DNA of 64,000 nucleotides from Myotis daubentonii (GCF_963259705.1 NC_081861.1:70537623-70601622), one strand, 5' to 3'; shown: positions 44,518 through 55,970, numbered from the stretch's first letter. Notes: generated by a model not told the origin, from the letters alone. Translations and numbers: made by a program.

Positions 44518-46200
44518 TCCTATCTAATAAAAAAGAAACATGGTAATTGGCATACGACCGCTACCCTTCCCATTGGCTAATCAGTGAGATATGCAAATTA
44601 ACTGCCAACCAAGATGGTGGCTAATTTGCATACTGCAGGCAGGGAGGGCCTGCTCGAGTTGCCGTCTGTCCCGTGTGGTGCCTAAGCCCCAACGCCAGCC
44701 TGGACCCCAGTGTGCCTGCAGCCCTGAGTGGCAGGGGGCTTGGCGGCTCAAACAGCTGCCTAAACCACGCCCCCAACTGCCCTGTGTCCACCCTCGGCTG
44801 CGGGGGACTGTGGGGGAGGGGGGTTGGCCGCAGGAACAAACCGCCTAAACCACGCCCCCAGCCGGACCCCTGTGTGGGGCCCTGGGCGGCAGGAGGCTTG
44901 GAGGCTTGGAGGCAGGAACAGCCGCCTAAACCACTCCCCCAGCTGGGACCCCTGTGTGAGGCCGTGGGTGGGCGGGGCATCCGCAGCTGCAGTGTTGGGA
45001 CCCAGGCCCCAAGCCTGCCCTGGGCTCTGCTCAAGGTGGGGCTGGGTGCCTGGGGTTTACTAAACTTTACTGGAGCTGCTCCCCACACCCCAGCCCCTGC
45101 CCCAGAACCACACTGCCCGCAGCAAGGCTCCTGGCAGCTTCCTGACAGGTGGGTGGCAGGAGAGCTGAGTAGAGCGGGGCTGCAGGGAGCCACGGAAGGG
45201 CTGGGCCGCAGGATCCAAGCTCCCGGGGGTCCGAGGAGAGAGCCGGAAGGTAGAGGAACCTTTGGCAAAATGGCTGCCAGGAGCCACAGCCATGGGGTCT
45301 GCAGGCGTGCAGACAGGCCTCCGCCTGATGGGCGATCCTGGGCAAGCGCCATGGTTTCGGGGAAGCAGCTGGCCAGGAGGCAGGCGTCCCAAGGGGCGCA
45401 GAGCAGCCCAAGGTGGGGTGCACTGGAGGGGGCTCAGGCCTGTGCAGGGTGCTGGCGGGTGGGGCTCTGCCTCGCCTGCAGAGAGTGCGGTTCTGTATTG
45501 GCCCCAATAGGCGGGAAACAAGAGGCGATGACTGCAGGCGTGGAAGGACGCCCGGGCAGAGGGGCGCAGACTCTCAGCCCTGAGGTGGGGGCGGAGGAGC
45601 AGCGCCACCTCAGTGGAGGAGCGCCCCACTGCTGGGTACCCCACTGCGGCGGTTTGGTGAAGTTCCCGGCGCTGACTGGGCCTCGCTGTGGTCTGCACAC
45701 TTGGAAGGCCAGGACTCCTGCTCCCGCATTGGCCCCAAAACAAGTCTTCGCCCGCCTTGCCCCCAGTTCTCGCCCACCCCATGGGGGTGCACACCTGCAC
45801 AGTGAGTGCAAGCCTACCACCTGCTTCCCAGAAGAGGGGCAGTAAAGAGTGGGGTGCGGGTGGGGCAGAGGAAAGAATGTGGAGCATCCATGATGAAGAG
45901 GTGCTGGAGAATGAGGCTTGGAAGCCTCCCGGGGAGGTTTGTTCTGTTTGCCCTGCGGCTGTCCCTTAGGAAAGGCGGAGAGCTGGCTGTGAGGGCTCCC
46001 TGCGGAAGGAGTCCAGTTCCACAGCCAACTGGAATTGGCCTCAGTTTCCTGCTCTGTAAAATGTGTTAAGCCTGTCCCAGTGCCTTCACTGAGCTTTGCG
46101 GGCCAATTGAGATACTATATAAAGAAAATGAGGGAAGAAGTGAGAAAGAAAAGGAAGGGCAAGCAACACAAAAGAAAGATTGAAAGGAACCTGTAAACCT
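44518..46200 (+). mobile_element. Helibat with probable captured promoter-like DNA, 3' end missing
   Basis: 5' end TCCTATCTAATAAAAAAGAAACATGG after A, with the Helibat ATGCAAAT octamer and AAGATGGTGG site. 44700-44960 holds about three 100-bp units with CCTAAACCACGCCCCC. From about 45060 it turns into non-repetitive CpG-rich DNA, then a MIR-like stretch (CCTCAGTTTCCTGCTCTGTAAAATG at 46032). No Helibat hairpin or CTAG closes the element before L1 3' UTR resumes at about 46201, so the right limit is approximate. The 390-codon frame 44673-45845 has dense antisense frames and no domain; I treat it as non-coding. Confidence 0.7.
45486..45530 (+). promoter_or_regulatory. CCAAT/E2F-type promoter motifs in Helibat cargo
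   Basis: GTATTGGCCCCAATAGGCGG GAAAC: an inverted CCAAT box (ATTGG), a second CCAAT in direct orientation and an E2F-like GGCGGGAAA within 25 bp, in a CpG-rich setting. Typical of housekeeping or cell-cycle promoters. Motifs are seen; promoter function is inferred. Confidence 0.45.
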
Positions 46201-46395
46201 ATTGTCACTTAAATAGGGAATAGCGTCAACAGTGTTGTAATGATGGTATGAAGCCAGGTGGGTACTAGAAATATCGGGGAACACTTTGTAAAGTATATGG
46301 TTGCCTAACCACTATTTTGCAACTAATAAACCTGAAACTAATACAAAATAATATTGAATGTAAAGAAATGAAAATAGAAGTGAAATTTTTCTAAA
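46201..46395 (+). mobile_element. LINE-1 3' UTR, right part of the split L1
   Basis: AGGGAATAGCGTCAACAGTGTTG, GTGGGTACTAGAAATATCGGGG, AACACTTTGTAAAGTATATGG and ACAAAATAATATTGAATG, the same 3' UTR as 5250-5470. Confidence 0.75.
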
Positions 46396-46687
46396 TTTCA
46401 AAGTTTAAATAAAGGCTGTAAAGGAAGGAAGGGGGAGAATAAAAATAGTGTTTTTCATTTTACCACTTATTGTCTTTTCAGTATATGAAAATGACAGTTG
46501 TCTTTATATGGTCCTTTTATGCTTTTCTAAGTCATTATCTCATTTGATGTTCAGGGCAATTTAAAGACAAGATAATTATTCCCTCCACTATTCAAAGAAA
46601 GGAAATCTTGGTGCCTGGCCCCAGTGATTCAATTGTCAATCCCTTATTGTAAAGCAGGGTTAGTGAAATTTTCTGTGAAGGGTCATA
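46396..46687. other. MIR and hAT remnants
   Basis: 46527-46640 is a reverse MIR (CATTATCTCATTTGATGTTCAG ... AAAGGAAATCTTGGTGCC). 46658-46687 (GCAGGGTTAGTGAAATTTTCTGTGAAGGG) resembles the start of an old hAT-Charlie element truncated by the Helibat. Confidence 0.5.
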
Positions 46688-47060
46688 TCTATACTAATAA
46701 AAGCCTTGGGGATGATCTGGCCAGCAGGGGAGGGCAGTTGGGGATGATCAGGCTGGCAGGGGAGTAGTTAGGCGTCAATCAGGCCGGCAGGGGAGCTGTT
46801 AGGGGGCAATCAGGCTGCCAGGCTGAAGCAGTTAGGGGCAATCAGGCAGGCATGCAGGTGAGTGGTTAGGAGACAGCGGTCCAGGATTGTGAAAGGGATG
46901 TCCAACTGCCGGTTTAGGCCCGATCCCAGCAGTCGGACATCCTGGGATCAGGCCTAAACCAGCAGTCGACATCCCCCAAAGGGTCCGAGATTGGAGAGGG
47001 TGCAGGTTGGACTGAGGGATACCTCCTCCCGTGCACGAATTTCATGCACCGGGCCACTAG
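46688..47060 (+). mobile_element. Helibat, first of a tandem pair
   Basis: TCTATACTAATAAAAGCC to CACGAATTTCATGCACCGGGCCACTAG. 373 bp. Interior GGCCAGCAGGGGAGGGCAGT units as at 32346. The next Helibat begins at the very next base. Confidence 0.92.
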
Positions 47061-47244
47061 TCTATAATAATAAAAGCATAATATGCTAATTAGACTGGAT
47101 GTCCTTCCGGACATCCTTCTTTCCAGACAAAGCAGCTGAGGGCATGGGCCACGGCAGAGTTGGCAGAGGCCCCCTGGCCGCAGCTGCAGCAGGTAGGGGC
47201 TGGGGCCAAGGCCCTTGCAAGAATTTCGTGCATCAAGCCTGTAG
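47061..47244 (+). mobile_element. Helibat, second of a tandem pair
   Basis: TCTATAATAATAAAAGCATAATATGC to TTTCGTGCATCAAGCCTGTAG (canonical CTCTAG with C to G). 184 bp, same subfamily as 11769-12052. Zero spacing to the preceding copy. Confidence 0.9.
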
Positions 47245-47460
47245 TGTGGAATATGAAACTGAAACTTATGAACACAAATAGCAGTGTGGTGGTTGCCAGA
47301 GGAAGGGTTGTGGGGTGGGGGAGAAAGGGATCCTAATATAAGGTGACAGGAGATTTGATTTTGGGTGGTGGTCACATGGGGCTATATACAGATTTTGTTA
47401 CTTAATAATCCATACATGTCCATGTTGACTAATGTCACCCCAATAAAATTTATTAAAAAA
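47245..47460 (+). mobile_element. Older LINE-1 3' end
   Basis: GGTGGTTGCCAGAGGAAGGG, GGGTGGTGGTCACATGGGGCTATATACAG, CTAATGTCACCCCAATAAAATTTATTAAAAAA. Confidence 0.75.
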
Positions 47461-49914
47461 CACACCAAAAGACTAAAAGGCAAACTACAATAGAAAATGT
47501 TATAAAAACTATAGCATGATTAACATATCTAATATATTTAAAGCTCATGCAAATTGGAAAATAAAATAAGAAAACAGATAAATGAGAAATAGATACTAAC
47601 TAAAAACTTATAAAAAGAAAAATTTTAAATAAATTTGGATAAAATGTTATTTTCACTGGTGATATTAAATAAATGAGTAGTAAAAGAATAAAAAAGTACC
47701 ATTTGCACTAAAAAAAGAAAACTTGTCTTTCTTTTTTGAGGCTTTTGAGGAAATCTGTACATTATTGAAACCAGAGCCACATGAAACATTACATATGATT
47801 TTGTCAGGTTAATTGACAAATTATTGCCATGATCCTCCCATGCTAAATTGATAGTTGGTCTAGAAAGACCTTAAAGAAAAAACCATTTCAGCACATGCTA
47901 TTAGGTCATGAGTTCATGCTGAAGATTATGAAACTGGTGCCAAAATTTTATACCATTCAGAGCTCATTAAGATAAAAATATGCTAGGTTTTAAGTAAGCA
48001 CTTCTCAGCCTTCTGTCCTAATATAAATCTCACAAGACAACCTGTGCTTATACAACCACTAAATAAATTATGACAAAATAAACACTTCTAAAGTTCGTGC
48101 AAGCTGCAAGGGGGAATAGTTGGAGGATACTTTCTCTTGCTTTCATATATAGAATTTCCTAAGTGAAAAACTTGCGATCCTTCTTAGTCATACTTCATAG
48201 CTATATTAGCAAGTTTTACCTAAAAGGATGTCAATTTAATGAAGAATGTCTGGTTTGTATACAGTGACACTGTTCTGTTTAAGGCACATCTGCACTTCAA
48301 ATTAATAAGGGTTAGTTGACACAATTAAGCTGCATATCTCAAATTAGAATGTAGATATCCCAGTTATAAGAAGTTGTGGGTATTCTGCCAAAAGAGACAT
48401 GATGACTTCAACATCATTAGAATACAGGCTCCCATGTTGAATCATGTTCCTTATTATCTCTAGAAGCTGGGGGAAGGAGCAGGAATGACAAGTTTTAATA
48501 GATCCTACTCTTAAAAGTAAGGCACATATAAGAACAAATTAGTCTTTCTTTGTTTATCTCTGTGACTTAAATATTAAAAAAGTGGAATGATTTAATGAAT
48601 ATTTAGTAAGCTCCTACTATGAACCTAGCACGCAAAGATAAAATTATGACTGACTCAATATGCAGAATTAGCTGGCTATCTGCACCTTTATGTCTTTCAG
48701 GCAATATTCCAGAGGATCCAAAATTCAATTATTTCATAAATTACTAAGGTAATAATTTTTAAGTCAGACTTCCAGTTAGTTGAGTTCAGAAGTGTAATAG
48801 ATAAATCTCAGATCTTCACCAAAGACTTTGATCCTTCCATCCTCCTTATTTAATTTAGGATCAAGTTTTCCTTTTTAGGAACTAAGGAAGTTAACACTCT
48901 CCCAACTGCATAACTCTCATCAATTTAGGCAAAGCATAAGGAGGAGTAGGGAGAATAGACAGGTTACTTATTTTTGAAATTTTCAAAATTTCAAAAAATT
49001 CTGGATCCGTCTCAGGAGAACTTTGTATCTGGTTTGATTCAGTGTTTGTATACAGTGGCCCAGCTGTTCTTTGGTTCCTCTGGCTTAAAACTTTTCTCTG
49101 CAGCAGCAAAAACAAAAGCTTCCTGGGGGAAAGTCTATTGTGATGATTGAGTCATTTTTTCCTTGTGATATCCAACAGCTGTTCTTTTTCCAAAGAATCT
49201 CTAACTATTAAATGTCCTCTAATTCAGTTCCCAGAATTTTTCCTATGCTATTTTCCACCTGGTAATTAATAGCTTCAAGCATATCTCTAGAAATCTCTAA
49301 ACCTTATTCTTCCATGAAATACATACCTAGGAAACCTACTTTGCTTCTACTCAACTTTCAAAAATTTGCCTCTTGATTTCCTAATATTTTTATGATTTTA
49401 ATATCTCAATCCTATTGTTCTCATTTCTTTTATGATAAAGCTATTATAAGTTTAAAGATATAGAGTATAGATCCGCCTTTGTGCTGGTGATCCAATATAT
49501 GGCTAATATCTCACTATAGTTATTTAGTGTTTGATGTAAGTTGTGTAAAATTGGAATAATTATACTTCATTATTCATGCTACTGCCTCATCATTGATCTG
49601 TATGTGATCTTTTATTTCACATTTATCTATGTATCTATTTATGTATGCATGAATATATGTATGTATCTATCATTTACCACTGTATATATTTAGCTCTAAT
49701 AAACTGAAAACCTGTAAATTCACTACAAAAATGAGATGTAAAAAATAACAATATCTTTCATCTACCTATATGCAACCCTCAACATCTCTTTGCCTCCTTC
49801 AAAAGAGATGATCACTTTCCTAAATCTCTTATTTATCATTCTCCCATTTCCATGCTTTCTAAAAAATATATTTTCATATCTGCATATGTAGATATTTACA
49901 TCTATATCTATATA
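47461..49914. other. AT-rich, mostly unassigned
   Basis: 2.45 kb without a supportable gene. 48590-48660 (TTAGTAAGCTCCTACTATGAACCTAGCACG) is a likely MIR/L2-type scrap. TATC/TATG-rich low complexity at 49620-49690. A near-palindrome TTGAAATTTTCAAAATTTCAA lies at 48973. Confidence 0.45.
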
Positions 49915-50037
49915 CTGGTTGGGGCAAAAGTAGGTTTACAGTTGTGAATACATGAAACAGAGTTCATTTTTGTATTATTATTAACTATTGTCTTATTTTC
50001 CATATGAACAATTATAAACCTACTTTGCTCCACCCTG
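49915..50037. mobile_element. Mariner-type MITE
   Basis: CTGGTTGGGGCAAAAGTAGG TTTACAGTTGT at the left and ACAATTATAAACCTACTTTG CTCCACCCTG at the right form inverted termini of about 30 bp; TA lies on both sides (49913-49914, 50038-50039), the Tc1/mariner target duplication. 123 bp, no coding capacity. Vesper bats had late waves of mariner activity, which fits. Confidence 0.85.
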
Positions 50038-50429
50038 TATTTTCCTGCAAAATATCCTGTTTATTGATTGATTGATGATTCAACCATAATGGCCTTCATT
50101 AACTTCTTGGCCAAATATTTTTAAAAATAATTATCTTATTTTAGGTAAGTTTAGATTTTCAAAAAAATAGTTATGAAGATAACACAGAGAGATATTCTCT
50201 GAATTTATTTCCCTTATTATTAACCTCCTATATTAGTATGGTTTATTTGTCACACTTGATGAACCTACATTGATGCCTTGTTATTTTATTCAGAATTCCT
50301 CATTTTTTTCTAATATTATTTTTCTTTAGTTTGAAGATTCCAACCAGCATACTACATTGCATGTAATTATCATTATCTCTTTAGGCACCTTTTGGCTGTG
50401 ACTGTTTCCACACTTTTTTTGGCCTGTAT

Positions 50430-50468
<39 letters not shown>

Positions 50469-51460
50469 CTTACTTACTTATTTATTTTTATTGTTTAAAG
50501 TATTACAAATAGTAATACATATGTCTCCTTTCTCCCCCATTTACCTCCCCCTGGCCTCCTTCACCCCCCGGCACATGCCCTCACCCCCCTAGTGTCTGTG
50601 TCCATTGGTTATGCTTATATGCATGCATATAAGTCCTTTGGTTGACCTCTTACACACACCCCAACCTTACTCTGCCTTCCCTCTGAAGTTTGACAGTCTG
50701 TTCGATGCTTCTTTGTCTCTATATCTATTTTTGTTCATCAGTTTACGTTGTTCTTTATATTCTGCAAATGAGTGAGATCATGTGATATTTATCTTTCTCT
50801 GACTGGCTTATTTCACTTAGCATAATGCTCCACACTTCTTTTTAAATTACCTTGATGGTTTGAAGACTATTGATTAGGCATTTTATAGATTTCCCTTCAA
50901 TTGGAATTTGACATGTTTTTCCCATTATTAAACTGGAGTAGTGTATTTGGGAGAGGAAGGTCACAGAGGTAAAGTGCCATTGTGATCACCTCATATTAAA
51001 GGTAGATGCTATCGACATGGCTTATGCTCTTGATCATCTGGTGAAGTAGCGTTTGTTAGGTTTCACCACGTTAGAGGTACTCTCTGCCTTCTTTCATATT
51101 GTGCTATTTGTAAAGAAGTCACTATGTAGAGGCCACCTATGTCTTTTCCCTTCTTTATGGTGTATCATCACCATACCTTATTTGGAATTTGTCTGTAGGA
51201 AAGATTTGCCTCACTCCCTCATTTATTCATTTATTTATATTAATTTGGACTCATATAGATTTCTTTTCCATTTTAAGTTACAATCTAATACTATTTTGGT
51301 CATTGTGTTACTCAAATTGCTTCAGAATTTGTTTTATTATACTTTTTTCTATCTTTACTTTCTGGCTCTATAAGATGCTTCAGGCTCACCTTGTATATTT
51401 CCTTTGTCATTCATTGAATAAGTCATTCTCCAAGAACCCTTGGTCCTTTTATTATTGAAT
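50038..51460. mobile_element. Ancient L1M-like remnant, interrupted by a younger L1
   Basis: Pieces such as CTTGATCATCTGGTGAAGTAGCGTTTGTTAGGTTTCACCACG (51029-51070, given here as one tract) and CAGAATTCCTCATTTTTTTC match the order of an old mammalian L1 3' region as I remember it. Family is tentative. Confidence 0.4.
50421..50828 (-). mobile_element. 5'-truncated LINE-1 with (TTTA)n tail
   Basis: Reverse L1 3' end: (TTTA)n tail 50428-50477, ATTACAAATAGTAATACATATG, pyrimidine-rich UTR, GTTCATCAGTTTACGTTGTTC and CTTAGCATAATGC. Flanked by TCCACACTTTTTTT (50407-50420) and TCCACACTTCTTTT (50829-50842). Confidence 0.9.
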
Positions 51461-51546
51461 AATGTTACAACCAAAAATTTGGCACTAAAAAAGATCTTTG
51501 CTACTGGCCTATCATTTCTTTTTGCTCCTCTTATCTGAAATAGCAA

Positions 51547-51550
<4 letters not shown>

Positions 51551-51590
<40 letters not shown>
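51551..51590. repeat. (GT)n microsatellite
   Basis: About 20 GT units. Confidence 0.95.
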
Positions 51591-51592
<2 letters not shown>

Positions 51593-52319
51593 ACATATAG
51601 TTACCTGTATCTATATTAAGTTACACATGAGTTCAGACTGATCATTCCAACTCTAATCTATTACCACATTGATCTTTATATACTCCACTCCTTGCTTATC
51701 TGTAAATCCACTCCAATAATGACAAATCTAATTTCCAACATCTCCCATCCACTTACTTAATTGTTATTTTCAGTATACATTTATAGCAGTATCACAACTA
51801 TTAACCTTTATCCCTGAACAAAACCATATTTCGACTGTCATACAGTGCTGTGTACACATTTTCCCCTTAAGCATTAAGCTACATTCATTCCCAAAGTTAC
51901 ATAAGTCAGCACATTTTACTCCACTCTTCTAAATGAGATTTGTAATATAGCTATATTGTTTTGTCATATTCTACACTCTAACATTGGATATCTTAACATC
52001 CTGTATACATTTTAAATTTTCATCCATTGCTGTTTACTCTTTGTAACAAACTGTAAAATTCAATGGGCTTGATAAATGCATATATCATGTATTCACCATT
52101 ACGGTATTGTTCTATTTCATCCCCTGCTGAGTATACCACATTTCAATTCTGACACTAGCTATCAGGAGTTAGTGTTGAACTACACATAATTAAGCATTCA
52201 GTCATCCACAAGACTGCCCTTACTTCTGACACCTGCCACACTTCAGGGACTCTTCAGGTCCCTTGCACTCCTGGTTGGCTACAAATATAGAAGCTCCAAT
52301 GCATTCCTCAGATTTTGTT
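51591..52319. other. AT-rich sequence, no assignable feature
   Basis: No gene or nameable repeat seen. Confidence 0.45.
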
Positions 52320-52541
52320 TATGTGGGGATGTTTTTAAATTTTTTCTGCATTTTAAAGGACAGTTTGCCAGCTACAGAATTCTCATTTAACATTTTTCTG
52401 TTTTAGTACTATAGATATATGATCCCACTGTATCTGGACTCCAAAATTTTTGCTAATAAACCATAATATTCTTAGAAAGGAGCCCTTGTTCATGATGGGA
52501 CTCACTTTGTTCTTGATGATTTCATGTTTACCATTTAACAA

Positions 52542-53052
52542 TCCTACATAATAAAAGTCTAGTTGGCATCACTCCCTCATGTGACATCATCACAAGATGG
52601 CCACCACAAGATGGCCGCACGCACAGTGGAGGCAGGGCCTGGTGGCAGCTCCCTACGGTGAGGCCTGGGAGTCCCACATCTCTGTGCAGCATGGAGGAGA
52701 CTGGTCCTGGTGTATCCACCGCTTTGCGTGGAGGAGGTGGGTCCTGGCAGAGGAGGTGGGTCACAGCAGGAGAGGGCAGTTGTGGGCAATCAGGCTGGCA
52801 GGGGAGGGCAGTTGGGGGCGATCAGGCTGGCAGCCTAGGGCAGTTAGGGGCGATCAGACTGGCAGACAAAAGCAGTTAGGGGTAATCAGGCAGGCAGGCA
52901 GGTGAGTGGTTAGGAGCCAGTGATCCCAGATTGTGAGAGGGATGTCATACAGTCAAACATTCCCCGAGGAGTCTCAGATTGGAGAGGGTACAGGCCGGGT
53001 TAAGGGACACTCCACCCCCTGCGTGAACAGATTTCATGCACTGGGCCTCTTA
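52542..53052 (+). mobile_element. Helibat, 511 bp
   Basis: TCCTACATAATAAAAGTC 5' end with two AAGATGGCC sites; interior GGCAGGGGAGGGCAGTTGGG units shared with 32346 and 46688; 3' end CAGATTTCATGCACTGGGCCTCTTA (CTAG decayed to CTTA). Confidence 0.88.
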
Positions 53053-53519
53053 TGTAATTATAATGTTACTCAGTGTGGGTCACCTTCAATTTTTTTCTAT
53101 TTGGAGTTCATTGAGCTTCTTGATTTGTATATTCATGTACTTCCTCAATAAAGGAATGTGTTGGCTTTTTATTTTTTCAAATACTTTCTCTGTTCCTTTT
53201 ACTCTCTTGTCCTTCTGGGACTCTCATAATTTATATATTTTGCACTTTATAGGTTCCCATAAATCTATTAGGCTCTGTTCTATTTTCTTCATTCCTTTTT
53301 TCCCCCCTTTTCACATTAAATGATTTAAAACGACCAATATTTAGGTTGCTAATTCTTCCTTTTGTTCACTTAAGTCTGATTTTGAAGCCCTCTTGTAAAT
53401 TTTTCAATTCAGTTATTGAAGTTTTTCAGCACGAATAAATTATTTAGTTTCCATTCACAATATCTATATCTTTGTTGGTATTCACATTTTGTTTACATAG
53501 TGTTTCCTGATTTTCTTTA

Positions 53520-53540
53520 GTGTGTGTGTGTGTGTGTGTT
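53520..53540. repeat. (TG)n microsatellite
   Basis: Ten TG units. Confidence 0.9.
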
Positions 53541-53571
53541 GTAGCTCTTTGAGTATATTTAATTTAGCTGT

Positions 53572-54145
53572 TTTTTTTTATTGCTTAAAGTATTACAAAG
53601 GGTATTACATATGTGTCCTTTTCCCCCCCCCCGCCCTTGACAATCCCCTAGCCTCCCCTATCCCCCAGTGTCTTATGTACATTGGTTATGCTTATATGCA
53701 TGCATACAAGTCTTTAGGTTGATCTCTTACCCCCCTCCCTCCTGCCCCCCAACCCTCCCCGGCCTTCCCGCTGCAGTTTGACAATCTGTTTGAGGCAGCT
53801 CTGCCTCTGTATCTAATATTGTTCAAAAGTTTATAATGGTCTCTATTATCCATGAATGAGTGAGATCATGTGGTATTTTTCCTTCATTGACTGGCTTATT
53901 TCACTTAGCATAATGCTCTCCAGTTCCATCCATGACGTTGCAAATGGTAAGAGTTCCTTCCTTTTTAGAGCAGCATAGTATTCCATCGTGTAGATGTACC
54001 ACAGTTTTCTAATCCATTCATCTACAGATGGGCACTTAGGCTGTTTCCAGATCTTAGCTATGGTGAATTGTGCTGCTATGAACATAGGGGTGCATATATC
54101 CTTTCTGATTGGTGTTTCTGGTTTCTTGGGATATATTCCAAGATA
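53572..54145 (-). mobile_element. 5'-truncated LINE-1 (ORF2 end and 3' UTR)
   Basis: Reverse vesper-bat L1: TTATTGCTTAAAGTATTACAAAGGG, C-rich UTR with TTATATGCATGCATACAAGTC, then ORF2 end 53850-54145 (reverse frame 53846-54085 reads KLWYIYTMEYYAALKRKELL). Confidence 0.92.
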
Positions 54146-54197
54146 AACATTGAATGCCTTCTTAGGGCTTTTCTGAGCATGAGTCTTGCCAGGGCCT

Positions 54198-54230
54198 GTG
54201 TGTGTGTGTGTGAATGTGTGTGTGTGTTAT
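54198..54230. repeat. (TG)n microsatellite, interrupted
   Basis: Two TG runs with GAATG between. Confidence 0.85.
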
Positions 54231-54530
54231 TTTTGTATTAAATTTATTGGGTTGGCATTCATTAATGAAATTATATAGGTTTCAAGTGTATTCTATAATG
54301 AATCATCTATATTTTGTATTCTGTGTTCTCCACCTAAAGTTAAGTATTTTTCCACCACGTTTACCCCCCTTTAACCTTTTCAACCTGCTCCTACCCCCCG
54401 CCCTCTTCCCCTCTGGTAATCACTATACTGTTTTCTGTGTCTATGAGGTGGGTTTTTGTTTGTTTGATTTGTTTTATTTTGCTTAATCCCCTCGTCTATT
54501 TCACCCATCCCACCAACAGTTGCTTTTAAA
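54231..54530 (-). mobile_element. Older LINE-1 3' end
   Basis: ATTAAATTTATTGGGTTGGCATTC, ATTATATAGGTTTCAAGTG, CTCTGGTAATCACTATACTG, reverse of the older subfamily at 40090 and 47245. Confidence 0.75.
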
Positions 54531-54544
54531 TGTCTTTATTCCTC

Positions 54545-54697
54545 ACTTGACCAGAGTGACTCAGTGGTTGAGCATTGAACCTGTGAACCAGGAGGTCATG
54601 GTTCTATTCCTGGTCAGGGCACATGCCCAGGTTTCAGGCTCAATCCCAAGTAGGAACCATGAAGGAGGCAGCCAATCAATGATTCTCTCATCAATGA

Positions 54698-54773
<76 letters not shown>

Positions 54774-54812
54774 CCCTTCCTCTCTGAAATCAATAAAACA
54801 ATATATTTAAAT
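54545..54812 (+). mobile_element. VES SINE with (CT)n expansion
   Basis: ACTTGACCAGAGTGACTCAGTGGTTGAGC head, CTATTCCTGGTCAGGGCACATGCC, GGAGGCAGCC; the normally short pyrimidine tract has grown to about 34 CT units (54703-54770); ATCAATAAAACAATAT tail. Confidence 0.93.
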
Positions 54813-55463
54813 ATCTTTATTTCACCAAGAGTCTCACAATAGCTTCTTTCCATACCTTAAATTTTCTATTGTATATCTTCATCATATTCTCTTACCCTAG
54901 GTATTTATGGTCTTTGTCTCTCTGGAGCATTTGAGAGCAATGCCCACCTCTTTCAGTTGCATTTCTCTGTTGGAACTACAAGGTACGCTAAACAGAGACT
55001 ATGCCTGCAGGTAGACACCCAAACACATTAGAACACTGTAAAAATATTTTCTTTGCTGCCTCCAGGCTTAGAGAGGGAATTTTGAATGGGATGCCACCTT
55101 CTGCCCACCAATACCATGCTATGCTGGGTCAGAAATGGTCAGAAGTAAACAAAAATATCATAAAATGTTGTTTAATATGGCTTTCTTTTTTAGACAGGGT
55201 GTTTGCTAGGTTGCTGTTAACATTTTGTTGTTTCCAAAGCTCTCACAAGGTCACACTAGCCAGGTTTTGGTTACATTTTGATATTTACATATAGTTCTTC
55301 TTTCCAGTCTACTACTTACCTGATGTATTTCTCAGATTTTGAGTTATTTTTTATGTGTCACATGCTTATAAGATTGTGTTGAAATTTCACACAATAAAGA
55401 GAAAGATTTTACTTTTCTTTGTATTGTCAATTTTTGCTATTTATATTTTGATATGTTTATATG
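54813..55463. other. Unassigned AT-rich sequence
   Basis: No gene or repeat named. Confidence 0.4.
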
Positions 55464-55970
55464 GTGTAATAGGGTTCTCCAGAGAAAGAGGATCAGTAGG
55501 ACATATAGATATGTATAAGAAGAAAGTCCTAGAAAAAGGGTGAAGTGCTTTAACTGTCTACTTTTGGTAGTGAATGCATATAGGACAGAACAATCTATAA
55601 TGCAATCAATGATCCAGTTCTGAATCTTTTCTTCTATCATCTGATTGCAAGAAACTTCCCATGAGGCCATAAATGCAGGCTGGAAGAGAGAAGCCTGTGT
55701 AGAAGCAGCGGGAATCATGGACATTTTGGCCACTTCTTCATATATCTTTGGCCTTTGGCGCCTGCTTGGAACCAATCAAGTATATTCAACCTCCATTTGA
55801 TAAGGGAATTTGATACATACACCAAATTTCATGGTGGGGTTGATCAGATAACATTCATTTTATGACAAAAAGCTCAGGTCACATGGTAATTTGTTGACCC
55901 ATGGTAAAGCTTTTAATTTCTACTAAGTTCTAGTAGCAGGCCAACAGCTATTTCTCAAAAGGGAAGTACA
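55464..55970. mobile_element. Ancient repeat, same opening as 5864
   Basis: AGGGTTCTCCAGAGAAAGAG and ATAAGAAGAAAGTCCTAG, followed by CAGGCTGGAAGAGAGAAGCC and CCAATCAAGTATATTCAACC. Tentative L1M-type call. Confidence 0.4.

Larger units (their letters stand above)
52320..53570 (-). pseudogene. Old LINE-1 ORF1 region in reverse, split by Helibat
   Basis: 52320-52541 and 53053-53570 read in reverse like decayed L1 ORF1: GTTCATTGAGCTTCTTGATTTG, CAAATACTTTCTCTGTTCC, TTCTGGGACTCTCATAATTTATATATTTTGCAC, TAGGCTCTGTTC. These correspond to the RRM part of ORF1p seen from the other strand. A Helibat (52542-53052) interrupts it. Many stops; dead. Confidence 0.6.

Noticed and set aside
43687..44580. 297-codon frame as an intact protein gene
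   Set aside because: It is L1 ORF2 C-terminus with a deletion and a Helibat-derived tail; a chance chimera.
44673..45845. 390-codon plus-strand frame as a host gene
   Set aside because: GC-rich, with equally long antisense frames (44621-45352, 45060-45887); begins in Helibat minisatellite, has no domain and no start context; better read as non-coding CpG-rich cargo.
47461..49914. Hidden host exon in the AT-rich gap
   Set aside because: No frame over about 75 codons with plausible motifs or paired splice sites.
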